Assembly (NCBI GenBank): GCA_038030265.1
Contig: CM075943.1
Location: 42,656,001-42,720,000, forward strand
Direction of reading: 5' to 3'
Length of the DNA: 64,000 nucleotides
From: Corythucha ciliata
Taxonomy: Eukaryota; Arthropoda; Insecta; Hemiptera; Tingidae
Positions 46,945-57,989 of the stretch are shown here, piece by piece. The position numbers and the translations under genes were made by a program. Under the pieces are notes generated by a model that was given only the letters and a program-made list of their open reading frames with translations, did not search any database and was not told where the DNA came from. Within the stretch, counting starts at the first letter, position 1. Each line of letters starts with the position of its first letter.

Positions 46945-47646
46945 TGGCTAATATTTAGGAAAAGTGCTCATTTGCCGCTAAAATTAACATAAAATTCACC
47001 AATTTGATGTATCTGAAGGTAACGCCAACCCCAAATTTATAACGGCTAAAATTGAGAAGACACGCTAATAAGCTCTACGTATAGTCGCGGGGTAAGTACG
47101 CGGGAATACGTTATGAAAAAGTGATTTCGCGGCTCAATAGCGAAAAAGCGCAAATTCATGGCCAACAGCAGAAAAAATTACCTATAAATGGGGGCTATAA
47201 GTTGAGAAAAACGCACATTCACGGCCATAATTGAAAAAAAAAAAAAAAAAAAAAACACACTAATTCACGGCTATGAGATTGATAATAGGCGCTCAGCAGG
47301 CCCAGCTAATATTGAGAAAAGACCAACTTCACGACTAAATTGAGAAAACCCGGTAGTTAGAAGCAAATGAGATAATATCCGAATCGAGCCTAAAATTTGA
47401 AAAAAACAAAAAAACAAAACAAAAACAAACAAACAACGCTGATTCTAGGATATAATTGAGAAAAATTAGAAAATTCCCGAATAACATGGAGTTAAAGCGC
47501 TAATATTGGGAACGAGCTCTCACTGTGTCATTCGTATAGGTAAAATAGAGAGAAACGGCAATTCGTGGATCAATGTGAGGAACTCCGCTAGTACGCGGTT
47601 AAAATTGAATAAAAGCGCTAATTTGCGGCTAAAATGAAGAAAACCA
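46945..47646 (-). repeat. Minisatellite of the GAATTAGCGCTTTTTCTCAATTTTAGCC family, inverted block
   Basis: Here the plus strand shows the complementary sense (GGCTAAAATTGAGAAAAACG, CTAATTCACGG). It includes an A tract near 47235-47256. It continues at 49130 beyond the Harbinger element. Confidence 0.8.
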
Positions 47647-47649
47647 CTA

Positions 47650-49129
47650 ATGGCCGATTTCACCACTGAGAGTTAAGGTTCGAGTTAGGGTTATCTCAGA
47701 GTTAGTGAAAAAAAACCGTTTCACCACTTCGAGTTAGCATTAATCTTAGGGTTAACGATAGGAACTTCGTCTCTTAACCCCTGCTTTACCCTGTTGGTGA
47801 GTTTCATCATCGAAAGTTAGAGTTTGAGTTACGGGTAACTCCGAGTTTTTTGAAAAAATGTGTTTCACCACTCGGAATTTGGCTTAACCTTCGGGTTACC
47901 AGGGTGGTTAACTCCCAGATCTTATTCTCTACTTTTTCTAGGGAATAACTCGTTGACTCGGACATAACCTTGTTTCTGACCAAAAGCATACTTTTTCGGT
48001 GAAGCATATTTTTAGTTCTTCCTTGAAAATAACTGTTTAAAAAACCCGTGTAAAAAGAGTGAGAATGGAACATCGTTCATTTGCGTTCGAATTATTAAAC
48101 GATGATGACGACGATGACATACAAATGATAATTCAGCTGCAAAGACGACCAAGGGTATTCAAGAAGAGAATCAGCTACCTAAATTACTATGACGAGATTG
48201 ATTTCAAAACCCGTTTTCGTGTGTCAAAAGCAACCTTCAGGTCAGTCTTGGAAATGATTGAAGGTGAAATCACTCCACCTTCAGAAAAGTAAGGCATATG
48301 TTTTCATATTCCAGCCACATTATTTTCGAACATTATAAAGCTTTCGTTTAAGGGGTAGTACTCCGCGTTACGTAAATTATCGCCTCATTTCTGTACCAAT
48401 CCTGCAACTGTAAAATCCACGTAGAATTTCACCTCGAAAATGCACTCTCTATCGTTGACTTATGTAGGAAAGGAAGATCGTACACACGTGCGGAATTTCC
48501 TGGAGATTTGTTATGAGACCTTTAAATCCAGGACTGGTGAAGAAATACAGCTTGAAATGAACAGAAATAAATTTCAGTGATCATACGGTCCCTCACCCGA
48601 AAATTATAACTGTATAAAGCTTTGTTATGAAAAGTCGACCAGATTGAAGTCTTTACTCCTGAGCATGCCCCCCCCCCCCAAATTCGAATTATCTCCTGGA
48701 AAAGTTTAAATAATGTCGACAAAATGTCTTCATTTGAGTTCTGAGTGAGGAGGCTCTTCGCATATGAAAAATTTAGACGTAGTACAGTGTATGGAGGAAA
48801 ACCCGAGGGTTTGGTAACTCTCACTTTAAATTAGTGGTGAAACGGAAGCTCTCTTAACTCGAAGGCACTCCAAACTCCAAGAGTTAACAAACCCACACTC
48901 CAACACCGGACCGATTGAAATCTACCCTGAGGATTTGACGATTTTTTTTTTTTAACCCTGATATTTCATGCTCGAGTTACGGGTAACTTGGAGTTAGTGA
49001 CAAAAAATTGTTTCCCTTCTTAGAGTTAGTCTTAACCTGAAGGTTAGTAAAAGCTCTTAACCTCGAGACACCTTTAACTCCGAGAGTTAAGTAGTCCACA
49101 CTTTAACTCCAACTTGGTGAAATCGGTCA
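47650..49129. mobile_element. PIF-Harbinger element, non-autonomous, TAA target duplication
   Basis: Ends are TGGCCGATTTCACCA at 47650 and its inverse TGGTGAAATCGGTCA at 49115-49129, flanked by TAA at 47647-47649 and 49130-49132. Removing it leaves CACTAAGTCACGG, matching the minisatellite CGCTAATTCACGG. Subterminal copies of GAGTTAGGGTTA / TAACTCCGAGTT occur on both sides. It contains the first exon of a transposase at 48059. An inner inverted pair (GCCTCATTTCTG near 48387 and CAGAAATGAGG-like sequence near 48535) may be a further nested MITE. Confidence 0.8.
48059..48292 (+). pseudogene. N-terminal exon of a HARBI1-like transposase
   Basis: The frame reads MRMEHRSFAFELLNDDDDDD, then RRPRVFKKRISYLNYYDEID, FKTRFRVSKATFRSVLEMIE, GEITPPSEK. 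The block (R)RxRxYLxxxDExxFxxRFRxSKxTFxxxLxxIE..ITPPS is the conserved N-terminus of Harbinger transposases. It ends in a stop, or at the donor GAAAAG|GTAAGG-like AAAAGTAAGG near 48287-48296. No DDE domain follows in the element, so it is a remnant of an autonomous ancestor. Confidence 0.7.
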
Positions 49130-49132
49130 TAA

Positions 49133-49389
49133 GTCACGGAACAATATGATAAAATCCTCAGATTAAAATTGAGTAAAAGCGCTAAAGGCCTTGCCACACT
49201 GAACGCGAACTGCCGCGTGGACTGGTCCGTTCGCACAAAAAAAACATAACAACGTGGGTGAGGTGTGGTGGGCGAGGCCTTAATTCTAGTTTAAAACTGA
49301 CGGAATAATTATTGGCTAGAATTGACACAAGGCCTTATGCACGGCAAAAACTGAAGAAAAGTCATGATACGCGGATAAAATTGAAATTG

Positions 49390-49421
<32 letters not shown>

Positions 49422-49800
49422 ACGTTTATTCGTGGATATATTATTGTTTTTATCCACTAATATACGGCCGAAACTGAGTAAACCCGCCAATTCCATCTAA
49501 AATTGAGATAAAATACTAATTCGCAACAGCTAAACTTCAGAAAAAGACGCTAATTCACGGCAAAAACAACATTGAGAATAGACGCTATTTCGCGTGGCTA
49601 AGAAGTGAATAAAAAAACAGCTAGCACTTACTAACACTATAATTCGAGCAAAAGCGCTGATTAGCAGCTTAATTTGGGAAAATGCGTTAACTCGTGGCTA
49701 AACTTGTCATAAAACGCTCATTCGCGAAAAACGCTAATTCCTAGGTTGAAGTGAGAAATTCCACGGCAATTAAAATCGTGCAAATGCGGTAATTTCCAAA
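49133..49800 (-). repeat. Minisatellite, inverted block, continued
   Basis: Same family and sense as 46945-47646. Includes an A tract at about 49391-49420 and a 95 bp MITE at 49186-49280. Confidence 0.75.
49186..49280. mobile_element. 95 bp Harbinger-type MITE with TAA duplication
   Basis: AGGCCTTGCCACAC at 49186 and the inverse of AGGCCTCGCCCACCACAC at 49263-49280, flanked by TAA (49183-49185 and 49281-49283). Excision gives GCGCTAATTCTAG, the local minisatellite unit, which confirms the boundaries. Confidence 0.75.
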
Positions 49801-50179
49801 TCATCCAAGTACCCTCCATTTTTTTTTGCAATTTCATCCTATCACATCTACTCAGTGTCCCATCCGATTTGTCTGGCATTGAGATATTCCGGTAGCGGAG
49901 CATCCAAATAATAAGAAATGACCCTCGCCAGACATGTTCAGATGATCCGATTTCGGGGCACAAATTTTGCTATCTTCGAATGCCGTCGTCCCTGAATGTC
50001 CCACTGAAATTGTCTGGCGTTTGTTACTAATGAAACCTCTTTAGGCGTATAATAGAGCTATCAAAACGCCAGACACGATCAAATGATCCGAAAAAGGATT
50101 TTTTTTTTTTGCAAACGGCAAGACGCCCTATTCGGCCTTGTTCCGCTAAAAATTTCTGGCGAAGATGCAGGCGCAATTG

Positions 50180-50476
50180 CTATAGTCGAATCGGCGAAAG
50201 AATGTGCATGAGTGGTGGGAGGCCATAAGCCCTCTTTTTTCCCTCTCTTAAAGTGGTTCTCTACTTCTCCTATTATTATCAAACATATACACCCACATAC
50301 ACCCACACATACACCCACATACACATAAAACAGCTGCAACCAATAACAGAGAGTTTTACCGATAAAATAGGAGAGGTTCTTCTCAGGTAATGGTGGGGTA
50401 GGGGTAAGTCATGTGGGTTTATGAAAAAGAGAGAGGGTAATTTCATGCACATTCTTTCACCGATCCGACTATAGTG
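50180..50476. mobile_element. Inverted-repeat element in the minisatellite block
   Basis: CTATAGTCGAATCGGCGAAA then GAATGTGCATGA at 50180 mirrors TCATGCACATTCTTTCACCG, ATCCGACTATAG ending at 50474. An ACACATACACCC microsatellite lies inside (50284-50330). Outer material (49800-50530) also interrupts the array, with TCTGGCG...GATGATCCG phrases on both sides. Confidence 0.6.
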
Positions 50477-50530
50477 ACCATGTAACGTCGTGATGATGGT
50501 TTCAAGCGCGATCAGATGAAACGGATTTTT

Positions 50531-51380
50531 CACAACGGTGGGCTCCCGTTCATCGAAAGAAGTGAAATCACGGCTAAAATTGAGAAAAAGCGCTAAAATC
50601 TCGGATCAAGTGTCGAAAAAGCAAATCAAGCGTGGCTAAAATTACGAAACACGCTGGGTTAAACTGGTGAAAAATCAATAATTCACCAACGGTTTTGATA
50701 AATAGCGTTAATTCGTACCTGAAATTACGAAAACTCCAATGTTTGGCTTATTCTGAAAACGCTAGTTCGTGACTCAAACTGAAAAAAGTGCTAACACACT
50801 GATAAAGTAGAGAAAATTCTCTCATTAGCGGCTAAAATCACAAATTCACGGCAAATGCAAATTCGCTAAAATGGAGGAAACACCAATTAGAGGCTTATGA
50901 AGGTATAATTTCATTGTCGCAAGTGAACAAAATCTCTAATCCGAGGCTAAATGAGGGAAAAGCGTTAATTCGCGGCGAAAAATGGGGAAAACACTCATTC
51001 ACGACTCAAATGTAGATTATCACTGAAAGGCTAAAATGAGGCAATACGCTTATTTAGACGGTTATAAATCGAGAACATTTGCTATTTCACAGAAATAAAT
51101 TGAGTAAATGGCAAGTTGCGGTTTCCGGAAACAACTTCGTGGCTAAAATCAGAATATAGCGCTAATTCACGGATAAAATTTGGTAAAATCGCTCATTATA
51201 GTGGCTAAAATCAGGAGAAGCACAAAGTCACAGGCAAAATTGGGGAAAACCGCTAATTCGCGGCTGAAATGGAGACAAATCTCTAGTTCACCGAAGTGCT
51301 AAAGCGTATAAAAACGCTAGTTCGCTGTTAAAATTATGGCAAAACGCTAATTCGCGGTTATAATGGAGAAAACGCCAAAT
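50531..51380 (-). repeat. Minisatellite, inverted block, continued
   Basis: About 28 degenerate units of GCGGCTAAAATTGAGAAAAA CGCTAATTC type on the plus strand. No gene. Confidence 0.8.
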
Positions 51381-51612
51381 CGGGACTCCTGAAGACAACT
51401 TCATGGGGGAGACGGTGAAAGATTCGCCTGGGGGCGCCAATATAATGTTTAAGGCCGTCACTGCTGCGAGGCATCGGTCAGCCCACGCCACGGACCAAAA
51501 CGCTGCTGCACGACGATTTTTGTACGTTAAGGGGGAACTGCAGTAATTTACCGTGAAATTACAAGGTAAAAGTTCAAGGCGAATTTAATAGTGTATTACG
51601 GTACGAGTATCG

Positions 51613-51880
51613 TAGGCTATTTTTCCTACACCATTAAACCAACATTAATATACAAAAAATATAAAATAACAAGGCTACGAACGACACAACGTTTTCAATA
51701 CAACATAGCGACTAGCAAAAGTACGGAGCGTGCGGAATTAGCGTCTGTAATATTCTGCAAGCTGCGAAAAACGACGGAGCGTGCGTAATTGGCGTGCGGA
51801 ATGACATCAATCCGCACGCTCAGCTGCCTTTGAACGTGCGTAAGAGGCTGATTCCAGGCGGGGTGTAGGAAAAATAACTT
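51613..51880. mobile_element. Inverted-repeat element, TATTTTTCCTACACC ends
   Basis: TAGGCTATTTTTCCTACACC at 51613-51632 mirrors GGGTGTAGGAAAAATAACTT at 51861-51880. Internal GGAGCGTGCG(G/T)AATTxGCGT occurs twice (about 51724 and 51776). A further similar end (TAGGAAAAATAGCT) is at about 52304. Non-coding. Confidence 0.55.
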
Positions 51881-52148
51881 CTGGGATGAAATTTGAAAAA
51901 AGTAAAACTACTGCACATGCGGAATTTCCTGAAGATTAAAACGAGTCCTTAAAAACCAGGATTAGTGCAGAAATGAGGCGAGAAAATGTATGCCGAATTG
52001 CCGAGTAGTAGACGCTGTGATCTCCGCTCGTTTCAAAGAAAGTCGTGACATAAGAGGTCCGTTCCATTGCTTCGCGAGTGCTACACTTTTGAAGAAAATC
52101 ATCTGGTTTCATTCAATTTTTCAGAATAAGTCAATGAAATCACATGCA

Positions 52149-52370
52149 CTATAGCCCGTCAAGAAAAACATTAACCCGCGGCCAGCGCTCTCTCATTCGA
52201 TTACTTGCAACATCTCTTCCTTCTACTTTCGTTACCGAATTGTTTGTCCCACTGTTTACCAAAGATAAGTGTTAATATCAATCCGAAGTCCCCGGATTGA
52301 TATTAGGAAAAATAGCTAGAGGGGCTGATCATAGGAGGGCGAGGTCCACGTTTAACTTGACGGGCTATAG
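52149..52370. mobile_element. Inverted-repeat element, CTATAGCCCGTCAAG ends
   Basis: CTATAGCCCGTCAAG at 52149 is repeated as its exact inverse CTTGACGGGCTATAG ending at 52370. An inner hairpin AATATCAATCC / GGATTGATATT lies at about 52274-52306. Non-coding MITE-like unit of 222 bp. Confidence 0.7.
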
Positions 52371-52560
52371 CAAAACAATGGACCGGACCTAGGGTATTTC
52401 ATACACACCCCAATAAAACTGTGTCCGAAGGTGGTCTAGTCGACCGAAACCATGGTCACACATTTTATAAATTAAACAAGATTTAAAACGTGGAAAGATT
52501 ACCTTTCCATCAAAAACATTGTCATTCAAACTCCTCTACCTCGCCTCACTGTGATACAAT

Positions 52561-52782
52561 ATGACGCAACCCCCAGGCCTCAAGTCCAAGGAAGCGGCTC
52601 GACGCACGCGGATCGCCACGCGATCACTTGTCGCGGCCACTTTGGAGTCGAGAAAATCTACTAAACCTAACTACAACGCGAAACGCTCATTGGACATTTT
52701 AACAAGCGCTGACAGCCCCTTCAGAGCGTTCGTACAGCGCCCCTGGAGTTGTGAAAATCGGCTGAATCCAAGAACCACGTGA
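52561..52782 (+). CDS. Unrecognised basic ORF
   Basis: ATG at 52561 opens 73 codons: MTQPPGLKSKEAARRTRIAT, RSLVAATLESRKSTKPNYNA, ending ENRLNPRTT. Base composition is more GC-rich than its flanks and the start context (ATACAATATG) is acceptable. It is lysine- and arginine-rich and could be the start of a retrotransposon gag or a host exon. No domain is recognisable and no downstream exon was found. Confidence 0.2.
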   Translation: MTQPPGLKSKEAARRTRIATRSLVAATLESRKSTKPNYNAKRSLDILTSADSPFRAFVQRPWSCENRLNPRTT

Positions 52783-53479
52783 AACATTCATTTTTTGACA
52801 CTTCATGGGCAACTGACGGCCAAACAATATTGCGTCAAAAATTACCTTTGAGAAAATGACCAACAATATGAAAAGATGACCACCTCCCATGGGATTTAGA
52901 AGATGTTTTCGTGAAAGTGACATCAATGGCGTGGGCGGACGGGGGAGGGGATTAATGGGTCCGCCGCGCCTGCCTGCTGCACGCATTGAAATTGAAAATG
53001 AAAGAAGGATATCGCCTTTTTTTTAGTTGCTGTTTTTTTAAATAAAAAAGCTGAGCGACTGAGCCGAATAGCCGTAAGCACCTGGAACCGCTGATCTGAT
53101 GCTGAGTTAGAATTTTTTGAACGTTTTCACAGTTGTAGTCTGACGATACTGCCTACAGCAGAGTGCGAAAAGCGGGAAAGGGGATGCACTTGAGAGCTGA
53201 CCCTTTTGAAACCACTTGACAAATAAAAACTCCTACTCACTAACGACGAAATTTCATTGGGGCAGGAAAAATGAAGAAAATTAAAACTTGTGACTCTGGA
53301 TGGGGGATCCATCTCTCCCCCCCCCCTTCATACGTACGCCTTACTGCTCTGAAATGGAGCAAAATCACTTATTCACGGCTAAAATATAGGAAAAGGACTT
53401 ATCACACTCATAATTGTGAACTACAAGCTCATTCGGTTCATTGAGTCAAAGCGCTTTTTTGCGATTAGATCATGGTAAA

Positions 53480-53726
53480 ATTCCAAGTGGAAAAAATCTC
53501 TCAATCACATCACAGCTAGATAGATAGATAGATAGAAGTTATATTTCTGTCAAACCACTTAATCAGCTATAAAAAAATAAACATTGCATTTCCCACGCGC
53601 GCTTTTCCAGGAATTGTTTACAAGTAAAGACGAGATCTTTCTTCCCCCCTCCCACCGTTTCATACTAGATTATTCTAGATCTTTTTGCTATCGTATGTAT
53701 AAAGGCTTAGACGTAAGAAGACGTCG

Positions 53727-53784
<58 letters not shown>

Positions 53785-53990
53785 CATCAGTAGTCAGTGA
53801 GTTCTAATTGCAGTTAATTTATTGTACCGCGGAGTCCAGAGCATGTTTTAGTTAAGTGTTTGTGTTGCTGTGAACATTGTGTTCAGTCTCGTAGATCAGT
53901 GTGTATCGAATTCGGGAAATAAAGTTTTTTAAAAACTTAAGTTGTCGTCGTCGTGGCTTAATTTAGATAGATAGATAGATATATTTGCAT
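53480..53990. repeat. Simple repeats (TAGA)n and (ATT)n
   Basis: (TAGA)n at about 53517-53536 and again near 53965-53982, and (ATT)n at about 53728-53784. The tyrosine-rich frame across the latter is an artefact. Confidence 0.85.
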
Positions 53991-54964
53991 CAAGATAACA
54001 ATTTGTTGAGAACAAGTTGAGAAAACGCCAAATGCGGTTTCTCGAGGTTACTTCAAGGATAAAATTAAGAAAAATTCATGATTAAACTACTCTTTGTTTA
54101 TGTAAATACGAATTAAGAATGGGGGGGGGGGGGTCATTGAGATTTTCATCCCGATCCCCGATATAGGTGCATGTATAGTTCCACCAATGCATTGACGATG
54201 TGATGCACATTTCATAAGCACGCAGAATGTACGAATTTATATCGTCCCAGTAAACATTATTATTACTGCTGTAATCGTGTACTGTTGACTGTGGGACGAA
54301 TTCCCCAATGTTTTAACTCGTGGTTCGTGGTGTAGGTATACGAGATTACGAGCCTCTCGCACCCTCGCATCTCATATTCTCATCGTGGAGAAGAGGCAAA
54401 GAGCAGGTAAATTAAACTGCTGAAGTGCTGAGTGCTGAAGTAAACGTTTCTTATTATTTCTCTCTGTCTTTCTGTACCCTTCTCACCTACCAAAACTTTG
54501 CTGACGCCGACTTTAGATCTCTTAGAAGCTCTCCCACTTAATTCCCATTTTGGAAGTACATAGTGGCTGCAGTCAGGGAGAGAGGGTAGTAACTCAGGGT
54601 AAAAAGTATTGGTCAGCTTTCACAAAGCAGAAAGCACAGACGCGGCACGCAGGCACGCTCAGTAAGTCATCCTTCAATCCTTCTTCCGCCGTTTCGCCTT
54701 TGAGGTTTAATTTTTCGTTACACGACGAGTCGTTTTGCGCTATTTTTCGTTGCTTTCGTCCTCCTCAAAGCGCGTAATCTTCTAATAACACAACAACAAT
54801 TTTGCGCCTTGAAGTGATAGAAGGTAATGTCGATTTTGTTTTTTTTTTCCTTTGTCTTTGGGGGAACAGAGCCTGAAGTGTATATTATTATGTACCTACG
54901 AACCATCCGTTTTGTTACACTGACCCGCTTGTTTACATTTTACCACTTACTAACGTATTAAATA
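53991..54964. other. No gene identified
   Basis: Short minisatellite remnant near 54010-54080, a G tract at 54121-54132, and otherwise unassigned DNA. Confidence 0.4.
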
Positions 54965-55215
54965 CAGGGCGGATGATTTTTATAACTATGCAAGAAAAAA
55001 AAGGGGAAATTATTAGACGTCATTTGAGATCGAACACCGCATATACCAAGGGAACCATGGTCCGAAAATCAAAACCCTTCAAGCCATGATTTTTCTAGCA
55101 ACTTTTTAAGTTAGGATAACATCAATTTCATTGAGTAACTCGACTCGCTTACCAGTTGACTTTCTGCAACTTTTGACGATGAATTCGGGAAGAGCACATT
55201 CTTTTTGATATTGTT
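54965..55215 (-). mobile_element. Partial copy of the ACAGGGTG foldback family, end fragment
   Basis: Starts TACAGGGCGGATGATTTTTA and contains ACCATGGTCCGAAAATCAAA then ACCCTTCAAG, the inverse of the phrase at about 28377-28400. Only about 250 bp remain. Confidence 0.5.
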
Positions 55216-55248
55216 AGTGAGATCACTTAAACTACGAGGGTTTGTAGG

Positions 55249-55355
55249 TAATGCATGCATAAAGCTGTAGCCGTAGGAACCTACTTTGTCTGTCTTCCCT
55301 CGTTGAGGTGCGTCAGAAACGTTACCGGTTTCGGCTGCTCATCTTCAGCGTCTGG
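55249..55355 (-). repeat. Dispersed repeat, GAGGGAAGAC family, copy 3
   Basis: The minus strand reads CTGAAGATGAGCAGCCGAAA, CCGGTAACG, GACGCACCTCAACGAGGGAA then GTAGGTTCCTACGGCTACAG and ATGCATGCA. This is the longest version seen in the window. Confidence 0.7.
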
Positions 55356-55424
55356 AAGTACAACTGAAACTTTCAGAGAGCAGGCCATCGCCCACGCAAC
55401 TGGAGTATAGGATGGACACAAGTA

Positions 55425-55812
55425 TATCGACTGGTTAAAGGTGAAAGGTTGTAACCCTCGATTCCCAAATTTTATAGGAATGCCAAAATACTGTAAATAA
55501 AAATCACAAAGACCACTTTGAAAACGCTTACAAGTACGCCAAAATGCCCACGCCCTTTCTCCAAATCTACCCCTCATGCCAGTGTTCACTACAGTAACAT
55601 GTTGCAAGGGGGTTATAACATCTTACCGGTCTTTGTTTGACGTATTGTGTGGGTTACACCAACATTAATTGTATTGTATCTTGCTGCCCCTTTTTGACCG
55701 GCTTACAACCTTTTAACAGTACCCCCGGGAGAGTGGCAACTACGAAATAGCGCAGAAATCGCACTTTTCAAAAATTTGAGGGTTACAACCTTTTATCTTT
55801 AACCAGTCGATA
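55425..55812. mobile_element. Inverted-repeat element, ATCGACTGGTTAAAG ends
   Basis: TATCGACTGGTTAAAGGTGA then AAGGTTGTAACCCTC at 55425 mirrors GAGGGTTACAACCTTTTATC, TTTAACCAGTCGATA ending at 55812. An extra copy of TTACAACCTTTTAACAG lies inside at about 55705. Non-coding, 388 bp. Confidence 0.7.
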
Positions 55813-55999
55813 TTTTCGGCCCTTCCCCGCCGTATTTTCACTGTATTCTCGATAAATTTATCCACCAGAAGTTGTTCCGCGGTATAGTCAGTTAATTTTC
55901 TTCTTTCTTCTTTGGCTGCACTGTGGTGGTCCTGCACCTATCGGGGCCCGGGGCGGAAATCTCCAAGAAGCCCCCAAGTAGAGTTTTCTCCACTCAAGC

Positions 56000-57200
56000 A
56001 ATTTTTTCTATGTTTCAGCACTGTTCTCAGTTTGAGCTGTAATTTAGCGTTTACTTACTTTATTTTCCTCAATAATAGCCGCAAAATAGCAGGTTATTCC
56101 GAGTATTTCCAACTAATCGCATTTTTTTATTCACCATGCGCTATGAATTAGCGATTTTTCTCAGCCGCAAATCAGCGGTATTTTAGCTATTGTATAACTA
56201 TAAATTTGCGCTTTTTCTCAATTTTAACTTCAAAGTTGAGTACAGCGTATTTTCAATTTTTGATACAAATTGAAATTTTCACAATTTTAGCCACGAATTA
56301 GTGATTTTCCTCCATTCAACGCGCGAATTATCGCTTTCTTAATTTTAGCAGTGTAGTAGCGTTTCTAACCCGTCAATTAGCAAATGTTCTTAATTTTAGC
56401 CATGAATTTGCGTTTTTCTCAATTTTAGCTGCAAGTTGGTTATTTTTCCTTTTTTAGCCGCAAATCAGCAGTTTTCTACATTTCAGCACCGCGTTAGCAA
56501 TTTTGTGTTACTTTTAGCTATAGGTCAGCGCTTCTCAGTTCAAGCCGCGAACTTGCACTTTTTCTCAATTTTAGCAGCGCAGTAGCGCTTCTAGCCCGTG
56601 AATTCGCGAATTTTCTCAATTTTAGCTACGAATTGGCTTTTTCCGCAATTTTAGCCGCAGATTAGCCATTTTTTTTATATTTTAGCATCGAATTACCACT
56701 TTTTCTCAAAGAGCTATTAGAGAGAGAGTATTTAACATTAAAGTTTTTCTTAATTTTGGCAGCGCTGATTAAGGATTTTTTCCATTTTAGTCGCGTTGTT
56801 TTTTGTGTTTTTATATATTTTAGCCCCACTTTAGCAATTTTTTTACTCTACTATAAATTAGCGCTGTTTTTCAGTTTGAACCTTGAAGCTCCCAGAAGCT
56901 ACGAATTTTTGTTTTCGCTATTTTAGCTGCGATTTAGTTGTTTTTTCATTTGTATCCGATTTTATCGGTTTTAGGTATTTGCAGCGATTTTTCTCAATGT
57001 CAGCTGTTAAATCACGTTGCTACTTTTGCAGTGAATTAGCATCTATTCTCTCTTTTATACGTGAATTGTATTATTTATGCGAATTTTTATAAGGAATTTC
57101 AGTTTTGAATTTGCCATTTTTGCCTCATTTTAACCCTATTTAGCGTTACTTTTGTCATTTGAATTAGTAGCGTGTACGCTATTGTTTGGCAGGGGGATTC
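56000..57200 (+). repeat. Minisatellite of the GAATTAGCGCTTTTTCTCAATTTTAGCCGC family
   Basis: Roughly 38 degenerate units with plus-strand T-rich sense. Beyond 57200 the pattern decays into a looser array (TTTTAGGGTTGAATGGC, AATTACCAGTTTTTAACC) to about 57600. Confidence 0.85.
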
Positions 57201-57989
57201 TTTGACTGACTTGACACATTTTTTAGCGTAATTGAACGGTTTTAGGGTTGAATGGCTTGTTTAAGCGGCAAAATTACCAGTTTTTAACCAAATATAACGT
57301 ATTTTATGACAATTAATCGGCAAGGTATGGCCCAAGTGGTTTCTGGACATGAAATGTCGACTTTTATAGCCAAATAATTAGTTTCAGGGGCTGTGTTGGC
57401 CAGATTTGACCAATTCCGCTGTTTTATAGAGTCTATTAGTGCCTGGCCCAGGTAATAATTTTAAAGCGTTAGTCAGCCTACATTGCGGTTTCTGGGCTGA
57501 AATAAAAGGTTTATAGCAACGCCAATCAAGTTATAGGAACTAACTTTCCAGTTTTATTTTAGCAGTCAGTCAATTCTAGGGAGAAATGAAAGTAGTAGTT
57601 AAGGGGGGGGGGGGTTGATCCCGACGAAAATTGTTATTTCTGTCGTAAAAATTCTGCTTTTGGAGAAAAGTTCAAGTTGCTTGTCTTTTGAAGGCGACAT
57701 TTGCTTATTCATATTTCCAACGGGATCTTTGGCAGCCGCCCGCTCCTTATCCACCGCCCACCGCCGATGAATTTTGACTATCGCCCCCCCCCCCCCAACC
57801 AAATCCTAAACTCAACGTCTCTGCGTGATGAAATATAAGCACGGTCTGCAACTCGATTTTGACGATTCCAAAAACAGATATTCGTTTTTAATCCATCATT
57901 TATGAAAATCTGAGAGGGGCGCCACTCCCAAGGGCGCGGGGGGGGGGGAGTTTCGCGTTTGGACACCCACCCCTCCCGGGCTAGTCCGC

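Noticed and set aside
53584..53793. Open frame with a long tyrosine run
   Set aside because: It is a translation of the (ATT)n microsatellite.
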